From the NCBI GenBank assembly GCA_023393015.1, contig JAEWMY010000012.1, forward strand, positions 1 to 22,253: a DNA stretch of 22,253 nt, written 5' to 3'. The position numbers and the translations under genes were made by a program. Under the pieces are notes generated by a model. It made no database searches, was not told the origin of the DNA, and was given only the letters and a program-made list of their open reading frames with translations. Positions 14,598 through 21,976 of the stretch are shown here, one piece after another; positions within the stretch are counted from its first letter, which is position 1, and each line of letters begins with the position of its first letter. This DNA comes from Spirochaetota bacterium. Its GTDB lineage: Bacteria; Spirochaetota; Spirochaetia; Treponematales; Treponemataceae.

Positions 14598-15701
14598 TCA
14601 GTTGTCCTTGGCGCCGAGTCCGGCGGGGACGACCTTCGCCGCGAGGGCTTCCTTGTAGGTCGCGTACACCTTGATCTTGCCGTCAATGATATCCTTCTTG
14701 GCGGCGTTGACCTTCTTGACGATATCCGCGCCGAGTTCGGTATTGCGCTCGGAGTAGCCGATGCCGTCCGCCTTCATGTCGAGGACGACGACCTTCGAGG
14801 CGAAGGATCCGCCCTGCACGCTCGAAAGGGCGTACTGCGTTGAAGACTCGACGCGTTTGAGCATCGACGTCAGAACCGCGGATTTGCCGGCGGTAAACAC
14901 GCCTTCCTCGTACTGATCTGAATCGACACCGATGGCCCATACGTTCTTGCCCTGGCTGCGGTATTCCTTCGCCTGGGCGATCGTCCCGTTTCCGGTTCCG
15001 CCGGCCGCGGAATAGATGGCGTACACGCCGGAGTCGTACCAGTTCTTGGCCTGCGCCTTCGCGAGTTCGGGTTTTCCCCAGTCGTTCGCGTAGTAATCGA
15101 CAACGGAGGCGTTCGGAATCACCGACCGAAGTCCCTGGATATAGCCGACCTCGAACTTGGTGATGACGGCTCCCGGAACGCCGCCGATAAATCCGAACTT
15201 CGGATTCTTGATTCCGTCGGCCTGGGCCTTGAGGGCCGCCGCGACGCCTACGAGGTAGGAGCCCTCGTGTTCGGCGAAGGTGAACTGCATGACGTTCGGG
15301 AGGGACACCCAGTCAACGTCGACGATCATGTACTTCTGGTTGGGATAGAGCTTGGCGACCTCTCCGAGCGCGTCGGCGAAGGTAAAGCCGGTCACGCAAA
15401 TGAGGTCATAGCCCTCGTCGGAGGCCTGCTTGATGTTCGGTATGTATTTGTCCTGCGTCTGGCAGGTGACGACGTCGTAGAGCTTTCCGCGGGATTTCTG
15501 GTTTTCCCAGGTATCGCCGTAAAAGGCGAGAATACCCCGCCAGGCCGCGGCGTTGAACGATTTATCGTCGATTCCGGTCGCGTCGGTGATGAGCCGAATC
15601 GTCGGGCGGCCATCCTTGGCCGCGGCCGAGTCTTTCGCGCCTCCCGCGAACGCGGAAAGGGCGACAAGCGCCAGCAACATGAGTGCGATAGTCTTTTTCA
15701 T
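14598..15701 (-). CDS. pnrA: Purine-nucleoside-binding protein of the BMP/PnrA (TmpC) family
   Basis: The product has 367 residues. The signal peptide is KKTIALMLLALVALSAFA, followed by GGAKDSAAAKDG. The mature part has the BMP signatures DDKSFN (45-50), VTGFTFADAL, FAEHEGSYLVG, SAAGGTGNG (231-239) and GVDSDQ (258-263), which line the nucleoside pocket in T. pallidum PnrA and in Med/BmpA relatives. It should capture purine nucleosides in the periplasm and deliver them to the transporter encoded next. PnrA/TmpC is normally a lipoprotein, but no Cys follows the hydrophobic core here, so it is predicted to be cleaved after AFA and to remain soluble or be held some other way. GGAGG precedes the ATG at 5 nt, a near-consensus promoter lies at 15757-15785, and a terminator follows it. 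Expression is expected to be high. Confidence 0.92.
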   Translation of the reverse strand: MKKTIALMLLALVALSAFAGGAKDSAAAKDGRPTIRLITDATGIDDKSFNAAAWRGILAFYGDTWENQKSRGKLYDVVTCQTQDKYIPNIKQASDEGYDLICVTGFTFADALGEVAKLYPNQKYMIVDVDWVSLPNVMQFTFAEHEGSYLVGVAAALKAQADGIKNPKFGFIGGVPGAVITKFEVGYIQGLRSVIPNASVVDYYANDWGKPELAKAQAKNWYDSGVYAIYSAAGGTGNGTIAQAKEYRSQGKNVWAIGVDSDQYEEGVFTAGKSAVLTSMLKRVESSTQYALSSVQGGSFASKVVVLDMKADGIGYSERNTELGADIVKKVNAAKKDIIDGKIKVYATYKEALAAKVVPAGLGAKDN

Positions 15702-15756
15702 AACTCCTCCTTAAGGATTCTGGGCGAAACGATTCCACGAATGGGACAATACCCTG

Positions 15757-15785
15757 AGTATAATCGGTTTCGGTTCATAACTCAA
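15757..15785 (-). promoter_or_regulatory. Sigma-70 promoter of the pnrA salvage operon
   Basis: On the minus strand TTGAGT (15780-15785), a 17-nt spacer and TATACT (15757-15762) predict a start near 15750 and a leader of about 49 nt. I see no purine-riboswitch-like fold in that leader. Confidence 0.65.
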
Positions 15786-15813
15786 GCGAAAGGGAGGAAG
15801 CCGGCGCGCGCTC

Positions 15814-16623
15814 TTACTTTTTCTGAGCCTCGCTCTTCTTGTGGTCTTTTTCCATCTTTTCCTTCCAGATGTCGGCTTTCTTCTTCGCTTCCTCGGCCTC
15901 GTTCCGCTCGTTGAGGACAAGGTGGATGCGCCTGAGGGCGAGGAGGTAGTTGATGGCGAGCCGGAAGTCGTCGATACGGCCCGTGGAGAGCTCGTACTTC
16001 TCGCGGTACCGGTCGGCCGCCTGCTGGAGGAGCCGTTTAACGAGCCTGAGATGGAAGACGGTGTCGTCGTACTCGGGGGAATGCGGGTCAAGGCCGTTTT
16101 TAGCGGCGTTCTTGAGGTCAAGGATGTTCTTGGCGACGGTGGCGAAGCGCGCTTCGAGCTCGACGAAGGTCCACCGCCACTTGGTGTTGTCGCCGTAGGC
16201 GTCGACGACGAGGCGGATGGCGAGCCCGAGCTTACGGATCAGGTAATACCGCTTCGCCTCGGGCAGGTTCTTTATCTCGGCGATCTTGTCCTCGTAGTCG
16301 GAAAACGGCACGTCGATGAAATTCGAGACGACTTCCTCGAGGTAAATGACCGCCTTGTACAGCGTCTTCCGCGCGTCGTTGAGCGCGTCCTCGTTCTTGA
16401 CGCCGAGAAGCGACACGGAAAGGGTATGCTTGGTAAGGTAGAGCGTGGAGAGGAACAGCATCTCGTCTGTCAGCATGAGACGCTTGTAGGACGCGCCGGT
16501 CGGATCGCGGTCGATCATCATGAGCATGTTCTTCTCGCGAATCAACAAGGCGTCGATTTGCTGCTGATACTGGGCGACCTGCTCGCCGTAGGATTGACGG
16601 GCCTCGTCGGTTACTTTTGCCAT
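15814..16623 (-). CDS. Conserved-looking cytoplasmic helical protein of unknown function
   Basis: I do not recognise this 269-residue protein. It has no signal peptide and no membrane span. It appears mostly alpha-helical and charged, with likely coiled-coil at the start (ARQSYGEQVAQYQQQIDALL) and a Lys/Glu-rich end (EAEEAKKKADIWKEKMEKDH). The middle contains RYYLIRKLGLAIRLVVDAYG and NTKWRWTFVELEARFATVAK, the kind of aromatic-rich core that is usually conserved. GAGGAG lies 6 nt before the ATG. It is the last gene of the cheW-degT-nadK-recN operon, 64 nt after recN. I believe treponemes carry similar proteins beside recN, but that is memory, not shown here. Codon use is like its neighbours. 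Confidence 0.75.
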   Translation of the reverse strand: MAKVTDEARQSYGEQVAQYQQQIDALLIREKNMLMMIDRDPTGASYKRLMLTDEMLFLSTLYLTKHTLSVSLLGVKNEDALNDARKTLYKAVIYLEEVVSNFIDVPFSDYEDKIAEIKNLPEAKRYYLIRKLGLAIRLVVDAYGDNTKWRWTFVELEARFATVAKNILDLKNAAKNGLDPHSPEYDDTVFHLRLVKRLLQQAADRYREKYELSTGRIDDFRLAINYLLALRRIHLVLNERNEAEEAKKKADIWKEKMEKDHKKSEAQKK

Positions 16624-16687
16624 CTACTACTCCTCACCGCCGGGATTCCGAAACGCGCCGGGAGTTCCCTCATGCGACGCGCGCGGC

Positions 16688-18373
16688 CTATCCCGAATAC
16701 TTCGCCAAAAGCTCCTCGGCGTGCTGGATGGACGCCGCGCCGACGCCGTCGCCGGCAAGCATGCGGGCAATCTCCTCGACGCGCCGTTTTCCCTCGACGG
16801 GATAGGCCTTCGTTATCGTCTTGCCCGATACGACGGCCTTTTCGATCTTTATTTGATTATCGGCACGCGCGGCGATACTTGCGAGGTGCGTAATGCAAAA
16901 AACCTGCTTTTTGGCCGAAAGGCCCTTCAAATGGGCTCCGACCGCGAGCGCGACCTCTCCGCCTATCCCGGTGTCTATCTCGTCGAAGATGAGTGTCTCG
17001 GACTCGTCAGCGGCGGCGAACACCGTCTTGAGAGCGAGCATGACGCGGGATATCTCGCCGCCCGAGGCGATTTTGGCGAGCGGCCGGAGGGGCTCTCCCG
17101 CGTTCGGGCTGATCATGAACTCTATGACGTCGAAACCGTACGGACCGGACATCTGCATCGTGTCAGATCCCTCGCGCCTGTCGATCCTGACGCGGAACGA
17201 GGTCCCCGCCATGCCGAGGCCCGAGAGTATTCCCTCGACGCCGGTCTGCAGGGTTGACGACGCGGCGCGGCGCCGCTCCGAAAGTGCCGTACCCGCGCGA
17301 TATACCGCCTTCTCGAGGGAGGCTATCTCGGCGTCGAGCGCCGTGCGGTTCGTTTCCCATCCTTCCAGGCGCTCGAGCTGGGCGGCGGCGTCCTCGGCGT
17401 ACGCGACGACTTCCGCGATCGTTCCGCCGTATTTCTTTTTGAGGCGAAACAGGAAGGCGAGGCGTTCCTCGATAGTCTCGAGTCGGGCCGGATCGAAGGC
17501 GAGCGAGGATTCGTACGCGTTCAGCGCGTCCGAGATATCGTCGAGTTCGTAGAAGGCGCTTTCAAGCCTTCCGAGATACGCGGAGAGCGTCTGGTCGATC
17601 GCGGCCGCCGACTCGAGCGAGGCGCGCGCGCGCTTGAGCAGGGCGACCGCGCCGTCGTGTCCCGAAAGGGATGCCGTCACCTGCTCCGTGAGCGAATAGA
17701 GCCGTTCGTGTTGGGAAAGGCGTTGCTCCTCGGCCGCCAGCTCCTCGTCCTCGCCGGCCTTTAGGTCCGCCTTCGCGATCTCCTCCCGGGCGAAGCGGAG
17801 CAGTTCCGCCTTTTCCGCTCGTTCCCGCTCCGACGTACTCATTTCGTCCCGAAGCTTTCTTTTCGCCGCGAGGTCCGCGTAGAGCGCGGTGAAGGCGCGG
17901 ACGTCATCGGTCAACCCGGCGTACGCGTCGAGAAACCGCCTGTGTTCCTCGACCTTCAACAGGGATTGGTGATCGTGCTGACCGTGTATGTCAACGAGAA
18001 ACGAGGTAAACTCGGCGAGTTCGGTCCGCGTGACCGGGGTGTCCTGAATCCATGCTCCCGTTTTGCCGTTCGCGCGGAGGGTTCTCCTGACGAGAACGCG
18101 TCCGTTTTCCGTTTCGATCCCGCGCGAGGCGAGCCATTCGCGCGCCGACGCGGATTCCTCCGCGCAGCATATCGTTCCGGAAACCCGCGCTTCGTCGGCG
18201 CCCGTCCGGACGAGATCCGTCGTCGCCTTTCCCCCGAGCAGGAACGTGAGCGATCCGATAAGAATCGACTTTCCGGCTCCCGTTTCGCCGGTGAGAACGG
18301 TATACCCCGCGGGAAACTCGAGCGAGGCGGAATCGATCAACGCGAAATCCTTTACGGTCAAATCCTCAAGCAT
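16688..18373 (-). CDS. recN: DNA repair protein RecN (SMC-like ATPase)
   Basis: The product has 561 residues. The N-terminal Walker A GETGAGKS (29-36) follows MLEDLTVKDFALIDSASLEF, the typical RecN opening. The centre (about 155-350) is an Ala/Glu/Arg-rich coiled-coil pair. The C-terminal ATPase half has signature ASGGEISRVMLALK (436-449), Walker B TLIFDEIDTGIGG (460-472) and CITHLASIAA with the switch His. RecN holds broken DNA ends together for recombinational repair. Length matches E. coli RecN (553 residues). Its ATG overlaps the nadK stop by 8 nt (ATGCTTGA). No LexA box can be judged, since the gene is internal to an operon. Confidence 0.95.
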   Translation of the reverse strand: MLEDLTVKDFALIDSASLEFPAGYTVLTGETGAGKSILIGSLTFLLGGKATTDLVRTGADEARVSGTICCAEESASAREWLASRGIETENGRVLVRRTLRANGKTGAWIQDTPVTRTELAEFTSFLVDIHGQHDHQSLLKVEEHRRFLDAYAGLTDDVRAFTALYADLAAKRKLRDEMSTSERERAEKAELLRFAREEIAKADLKAGEDEELAAEEQRLSQHERLYSLTEQVTASLSGHDGAVALLKRARASLESAAAIDQTLSAYLGRLESAFYELDDISDALNAYESSLAFDPARLETIEERLAFLFRLKKKYGGTIAEVVAYAEDAAAQLERLEGWETNRTALDAEIASLEKAVYRAGTALSERRRAASSTLQTGVEGILSGLGMAGTSFRVRIDRREGSDTMQMSGPYGFDVIEFMISPNAGEPLRPLAKIASGGEISRVMLALKTVFAAADESETLIFDEIDTGIGGEVALAVGAHLKGLSAKKQVFCITHLASIAARADNQIKIEKAVVSGKTITKAYPVEGKRRVEEIARMLAGDGVGAASIQHAEELLAKYSG

Positions 18374-19244
18374 CGCCGTCTCCGGTACAGCGGTTCGGGA
18401 CGGGAACGCCCGACCAATTCAACTTGCTCTTGAGCGCGGAATAGAACACGTTCGCGTCGCATCCGATCAGGCGGACCGGCTCGCGGGCGCGCTCGATGAG
18501 TACGGAATCCCCTTCCTCGAGGGAAAAGAACTCCTGTCCGTCGACCGTCAAAATCGCTGCCTTGTGACGCGCGGGTTCCACGATGATCTTCATCTGTCCG
18601 TCCGAGGGCAACACGATGGGGCGGTTCGAGAGCGAAAAAGCGCAAATCGGCGCGAGGACGAACGCGGAAAGGTCGGGAGCGACGATGGGACCGCCCGCCG
18701 CCGCCGCATACGCGGTAGAACCGGTCGGAGTTGCGAGTATGACGCCGTCGGCCTTGTAGGATCCGAAGGACTGACCGTTGAACGCCACGGAAAGCCTGAC
18801 GATCTTCGCCATTCCGCTCCCCGAGATAACCGCGTCGTTGAGGGCGTCGGACTCGAATACGACGGAGCCGGACCGCTTCACGCGCACGGAGATCAGCATC
18901 CGTTCGCTCGAGTGACGCTTTCCGTCGAGAAAATCCCGCAAGGGCCGCCTCCATTCGTCCGGCTGAATGCCGGCGATAAAGCCGAATTCGCCGAGATTGA
19001 CGGGGAATACGGGGATTTTCCTTTTGGCGCAATGACGCGCCGCGTACAACACGGTTCCGTCTCCGCCGAGGGTAATCGCGAAATCGTACGAATCGAAGGG
19101 GTTGTCCACCGTGATACCGTCGTAGGTATATATATCGCAGGATACGTTTCGTGCCGCGAGTTCGGCGCGAATTTCCCCGGCGATTCCCGCGGCCTCGCTC
19201 TTCCACGTGTTAACGATCGCGAGTGCCCTGGTTACCGTATGCAT
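18366..19244 (-). CDS. nadK: NAD kinase
   Basis: The product has 292 residues. It phosphorylates NAD to NADP with ATP or polyphosphate in the cytoplasm. GGDGT (60-64) is the catalytic loop with Asp62. ALND (134-137) is the short NE/D motif with the Asp alternative. TPTGSTAY (172-179) is the nucleotide-binding motif, preceded by ADGVILA. GGGG lies about 10 nt upstream of the ATG. The stop overlaps recN by 8 nt, and the DegT-like gene ends 25 nt upstream. The nadK-recN pairing is widespread in bacteria. Confidence 0.95.
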   Translation of the reverse strand: MHTVTRALAIVNTWKSEAAGIAGEIRAELAARNVSCDIYTYDGITVDNPFDSYDFAITLGGDGTVLYAARHCAKRKIPVFPVNLGEFGFIAGIQPDEWRRPLRDFLDGKRHSSERMLISVRVKRSGSVVFESDALNDAVISGSGMAKIVRLSVAFNGQSFGSYKADGVILATPTGSTAYAAAAGGPIVAPDLSAFVLAPICAFSLSNRPIVLPSDGQMKIIVEPARHKAAILTVDGQEFFSLEEGDSVLIERAREPVRLIGCDANVFYSALKSKLNWSGVPVPNRCTGDGDA

Positions 19245-19269
19245 ACCGCGTATACCCCTTTACGTTCCG

Positions 19270-20295
19270 TTACGGGAGGGTAGCGAGAATCTTCGCGACC
19301 TTGGCCGAATTCGCGCCGCCGAGCCTCGGATACAGCGGAAAGAGCACGCACCGCATCAGGAGGGACTTCGCGTTGATGCATCCCTCCAGGGCGTCTCCGA
19401 GGCTTTCCGCGACGGAGCCCGAAAACGCCGGCGCGATATCTATCTCCTTTCGGTTGACGTATTGCCGCACTTCCTTGAGCCCGCTCGACAGGATGACGGG
19501 GAACGAGAACACGGCGTTCGCGCCCTCCCCCATTTGCACCATGGTTTTATGCCTGCCCTGCATGAGCGAATTGACGTAGAGAGTCGCCATATTCCTGCGC
19601 AGCTCCGAGTTTCTGGCAAGCTCCTTGAGCTGGACGAACCCGAGCGCCGAGTTTATGTCGGGCAGGATGTCGGTGGGAGGGGCCTCTTCCTCGAGCTTGC
19701 GCTGTACGACGGCCTCGCGTTTGTTCGGCGCGAGAAGCACGGCTCCGCCGCCGGCGGTGAGGAGATCGCCCTCCTCGAGGCCGAGTATGGCGAAAACGCC
19801 GTACGACCCGGCTTGCCGACCGTCAAGGGTCGCCCCGACGCTTTGCGAGATATCCTCGATGACGGGGATATTGAGCGAAAGGATCGCCTGCATCTCGGGC
19901 AAAAAACCCAGGGCCTCGTGGAGGAGTATGAGTCTGCCGCCCCTGCGAATCGCGTCCTCCAGTAGTTCCGCCGTCACGAGTCCGGTGTCGGGATGTACGT
20001 CCGTTATGACGGGTTCATAACCGAGGCCCTTGACGGCATGCAGATGCCATGCCGGGGCGAGCGCCGATATGACGATACCCGAGCCGGGGGCGAAATCAAG
20101 GGCCCTGAGGGCGTATGAGAGCGCTATCGGGGCGCTTCTGAAAGCGGTAGCTCCCTCTACCCCGAGGTTTTCGCGGGCAAGCTGTGAGAGTTTTACGTTC
20201 ATTTCGCCGGGGCCGATCTTTTCGGCGACCATACAGGTAAGAACCGCGTCCATCTCTTTACGGCGAATGGTCGAGCTATGCACTGGTAGTTTCAT
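19270..20295 (-). CDS. DegT/DnrJ/EryC1-family aminotransferase-fold protein, probably non-catalytic
   Basis: The product has 341 residues. The fold-type I PLP pattern of DegT proteins is followed through the substrate/cofactor loop FRSAPIALSYALRALDFAPG (52-71), PVITDVHPDTGLVTAELLEDAI and the PLP-nitrogen Asp148 in VIEDISQSVGA (145-155). Where active members have a Schiff-base Lys before T-G-E-G-G, this protein reads LGLEEGDLLTAGGGAVLL (171-188), with Gly/Asp in the lysine position and no other Lys nearby. It is therefore probably not an aminotransferase. It could be a PLP-independent enzyme or a binding or structural paralogue. GGAAG precedes the ATG. It lies between cheW (28 nt) and nadK (25 nt), with no sugar-nucleotide genes near. 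Confidence 0.82.
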   Translation of the reverse strand: MKLPVHSSTIRRKEMDAVLTCMVAEKIGPGEMNVKLSQLARENLGVEGATAFRSAPIALSYALRALDFAPGSGIVISALAPAWHLHAVKGLGYEPVITDVHPDTGLVTAELLEDAIRRGGRLILLHEALGFLPEMQAILSLNIPVIEDISQSVGATLDGRQAGSYGVFAILGLEEGDLLTAGGGAVLLAPNKREAVVQRKLEEEAPPTDILPDINSALGFVQLKELARNSELRRNMATLYVNSLMQGRHKTMVQMGEGANAVFSFPVILSSGLKEVRQYVNRKEIDIAPAFSGSVAESLGDALEGCINAKSLLMRCVLFPLYPRLGGANSAKVAKILATLP

Positions 20296-20323
20296 GTACT
20301 TCCAAACTTAAAAGGATTTGAGC

Positions 20324-20797
20324 CTATAAACTCGCGAGTTTCTGCAATTCTTTCGGATCGAAAAGCCGTCGAATATCGAGTACGATGAGATATCCCGATT
20401 CCTGACGAACGACCCCGTTTATGTATTCCGCGCCAATCCCGCTAATCATCTGCGGAGGAGGCTGTATGTCGCTGTGTTGAATCATGACGACCCGCGCTAT
20501 CCTGTCAATTATGATTCCGAGCTTGTTGCCCTCGATGTTGAGGATGATAAAACCGCCGAGGTATTCGTCTCCATCGTCAAGTTGCGCCTTTTTGAGGTGA
20601 AACCGCTTGTGAAGGTTGATAATCGGGATTATCTCGCTTCTCAGGTTGAAGATCCCCTCGACATAATAGGGGGCATTCGGTATGGAGCGGACATCCTGTA
20701 TCCTGACTATTTCCTTGACATCCATGATGTCGACGCCATAGAGTTCTTCCCCGAGCTGAAAGGTAACAAGCTGGTATTGCGTATCAACTGCGGCCAT
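20324..20797 (-). CDS. cheW: Chemotaxis coupling protein CheW
   Basis: The product has 157 residues forming one CheW domain. It opens QYQLVTFQLGEELYGVDI, followed by VKEIVRI, VRSIPNAPYYVEGIFNLR (the receptor/CheA-contact loop, about 36-53), IIPIINLHKRFHL, GIIIDRIARVV and the C-terminal YLIVLDIRRLFD. It bridges methyl-accepting receptors and CheA at the membrane. GGAGG lies 4 nt before the ATG. A weak promoter candidate (TGGTCA, 18 nt, TATAGT at 20812-20817) would give a very short leader. It is the first gene of the run through degT, nadK and recN. There is no cheA or receptor gene in the window. Confidence 0.95.
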   Translation of the reverse strand: MAAVDTQYQLVTFQLGEELYGVDIMDVKEIVRIQDVRSIPNAPYYVEGIFNLRSEIIPIINLHKRFHLKKAQLDDGDEYLGGFIILNIEGNKLGIIIDRIARVVMIQHSDIQPPPQMISGIGAEYINGVVRQESGYLIVLDIRRLFDPKELQKLASL

Positions 20798-20914
20798 AGA
20801 ACCTCCATGCTACTATAACAAAGGATACTATGGATTGACCATTTCTTCAAGGCGGATTTTGCAAGTATCATCCGTAACGCGGGATCATCCGGGCCAATTT
20901 TTTACTCTCAAGGG

Positions 20915-20942
20915 TTGATTCGTGACCCGGGTTCTCTATAAT
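20915..20942 (+). promoter_or_regulatory. Sigma-70 promoter of the solute-binding-protein gene
   Basis: TTGATT (20915-20920), a 16-nt spacer and consensus TATAAT (20937-20942) predict a start near 20949. This excludes the in-frame ATG at 20941 as translation start. Confidence 0.65.
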
Positions 20943-20964
20943 GAGAAAGAGAGGATACCGGCAC

Positions 20965-21735
20965 ATGAAAATCGTATCAAAGACCTCTCTAGGCATGATC
21001 CTCATTCTCGCGCTAGCCGTATGCACCCTCGCGGCCGAGAAACCCGTGCTCTGCGTATATACCGAGTATAAGCCTGCGAATTTCGTCGACGAAAAAGGAG
21101 ATCACACGGGCTTCTTCGTCGATATAGCACGCGAGCTCTTTGAAAGGCGCCTCGGCTACCGTCTCGAGTTCAGGATCTACCCCTGGGCGCGATGCCAAAC
21201 GATGCTCGAGCGCGGCGAGGCAGATTTCATCATGACCATACCCACCGACGAACGGCTCAACTACTCGCGAAGCGTCCCGACTCCAATTTGGATAAAGCAG
21301 TACCGCATCGTTACGCTGAGGGATCATCCAAGGATGAACGCAATCGAGTCCATACGATCGCGGAACGACCTCGCCGCAAGCGGAGTCTGCGTCCTGTCAT
21401 ATCTGGGAAACAACTGGTCGAAAGAACGTCTCGAAGCGATAGGCATCCCCGTAATCAACGCACCAACGGTCGACGGCATGTACAATATGCTGCTCGCGAA
21501 ACGGGGAGATATTCTCGTAGAGGATACGCTTCTCGCGCAGACCTATATTCTTGTCCATAAACTTAAGGAGCGTTTGACAATTACCGGCGGGATTGTCGAC
21601 GAGAGCCCGTTTCATATTCTGATTGGCGAGAATTCCCATCTAGTACAATCATTTTCCAGGATATCAGACGCCTTGCGGGAGATGAAGGCCGACGGCACCA
21701 TCGATCGCATAACCTCGCAATACGCGAAGCGTTGA
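20965..21735 (+). CDS. Extracellular solute-binding protein, family 3 (amino-acid type), orphan
   Basis: The product has 256 residues. The signal peptide KIVSKTSLGMILILALAVCT ends near LAA-EK. A Cys at residue 20 is preceded by Val, so the lipobox is poor. The mature part matches the SBP_bac_3 fold: LCVYTEYKPANFVDEKGDHT with GFFVDIARELFERRLGYRLE, then YPWARCQTMLERGEADFIMT with TDERLNYS, and YNMLLAKRGDILVEDTLLA. Such proteins bind polar amino acids or similar small ligands. No permease or ATPase gene is adjacent, and an rrn operon follows convergently, so it may serve a distant transporter or a sensor. GAGGA lies 9 nt before the chosen ATG, and a consensus promoter lies just upstream. A terminator follows at 21892-21925. 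Codon use is a little less GC-rich than in the neighbouring operons. Confidence 0.88.
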   Translation: MKIVSKTSLGMILILALAVCTLAAEKPVLCVYTEYKPANFVDEKGDHTGFFVDIARELFERRLGYRLEFRIYPWARCQTMLERGEADFIMTIPTDERLNYSRSVPTPIWIKQYRIVTLRDHPRMNAIESIRSRNDLAASGVCVLSYLGNNWSKERLEAIGIPVINAPTVDGMYNMLLAKRGDILVEDTLLAQTYILVHKLKERLTITGGIVDESPFHILIGENSHLVQSFSRISDALREMKADGTIDRITSQYAKR

Positions 21736-21759
21736 CTTGCCGTCGCCTGTGAAAGCCGT

Positions 21760-21780
21760 AGAAATGCTGAAGGCATTTCT
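21760..21780. repeat. Small palindrome at the left edge of the hairpin field
   Basis: AGAAATGC (21760-21767) and GCATTTCT (21773-21780) form an 8-bp perfect stem around a 5-nt loop. No T-run follows on either strand, so it is not a terminator. It lies 24 nt after the solute-binding-protein stop. Confidence 0.6.
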
Positions 21781-21781
21781 C

Positions 21782-21878
21782 GCAACTACCCGAGAAACCG
21801 CGATCGCGGTATCTCATGGCTATCTTTGGAACTTCTTTTATGAAAACGGCCCACCTTGCGGTGAGCCGTTTTCATAAA
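21782..21878. repeat. Composite repeat unit A (97 nt)
   Basis: The order is GCAACTACCC, a 24-nt palindrome (21792-21815, CCGCGATCGCGG core, one A-A mismatch), CATGGCTATCTTT (21815-21827) and a 42-nt palindrome (21837-21878) with a 14-bp outer stem, one mismatch, a 4-bp inner stem and a TTGC loop. The same parts recur in the same order in unit B (21968-22128). The first 34 nt differ from unit B at three positions. Confidence 0.85.
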
Positions 21879-21891
21879 ATCGGAAAGCCAT

Positions 21892-21925
21892 GGAGAATCG
21901 CTTCGCGATTCTCCCGCTTTTTTTT
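21892..21925 (+). terminator. Intrinsic terminator for the solute-binding-protein gene
   Basis: GGAGAATCGC, loop TTC and GCGATTCTCC form a perfect 10-bp stem (21892-21914), followed by CGC and eight T (21918-21925). It is the only hairpin in the field with a proper plus-strand T-run, and stands 156 nt after the stop. Confidence 0.88.
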
Positions 21926-21962
21926 ATTAAAGCGTCTCGAAAGAGACGCTTTAATAAAAAAA
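21919..21962. repeat. 44-nt near-perfect palindrome with GAAA loop
   Basis: ATTAAAGCGTCTC and GAGACGCTTTAAT (21926-21938 and 21943-21955) close a GAAA loop. Flanking T and A runs extend the pairing to about 20 bp. On both strands an A-run follows the stem and the T-run precedes it, so it does not behave as a standard terminator. It abuts the copy of the 5S 3' end. Confidence 0.8.
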
Positions 21963-21976
21963 GCCTGGCAGCTACC
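21953..21976 (-). repeat. Displaced copy of the 5S rRNA 3' end and its T-run
   Basis: These 24 nt are identical to 22123-22146, which holds the last 14 nt of 5S rRNA (minus GGTAGCTGCCAGGC), the T7 run and ATT after it. The offset is exactly 170 nt. The rest of a 5S gene is absent here. A weaker third echo, GCAACTACCC, stands at 21782-21791. Confidence 0.88.

Noticed and set aside
15702..15750. Purine riboswitch in the pnrA leader.
   Set aside because: The leader is about 49 nt and shows no three-way junction or conserved purine-aptamer loops.
18834..18846. ND instead of NE in the NAD kinase short motif as a defect.
   Set aside because: The family motif is NE/D, so Asp is an accepted variant.
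20941..20964. Earlier ATG for the solute-binding protein (MRKRGYRH start).
   Set aside because: It overlaps the -10 box of the gene's promoter. The ATG at 20965 has a good GAGGA.
21919..21962. Bidirectional terminator reading of the 44-nt palindrome.
   Set aside because: On each strand the T-run lies before the stem and an A-run after it, so the U-tract required for termination is missing.
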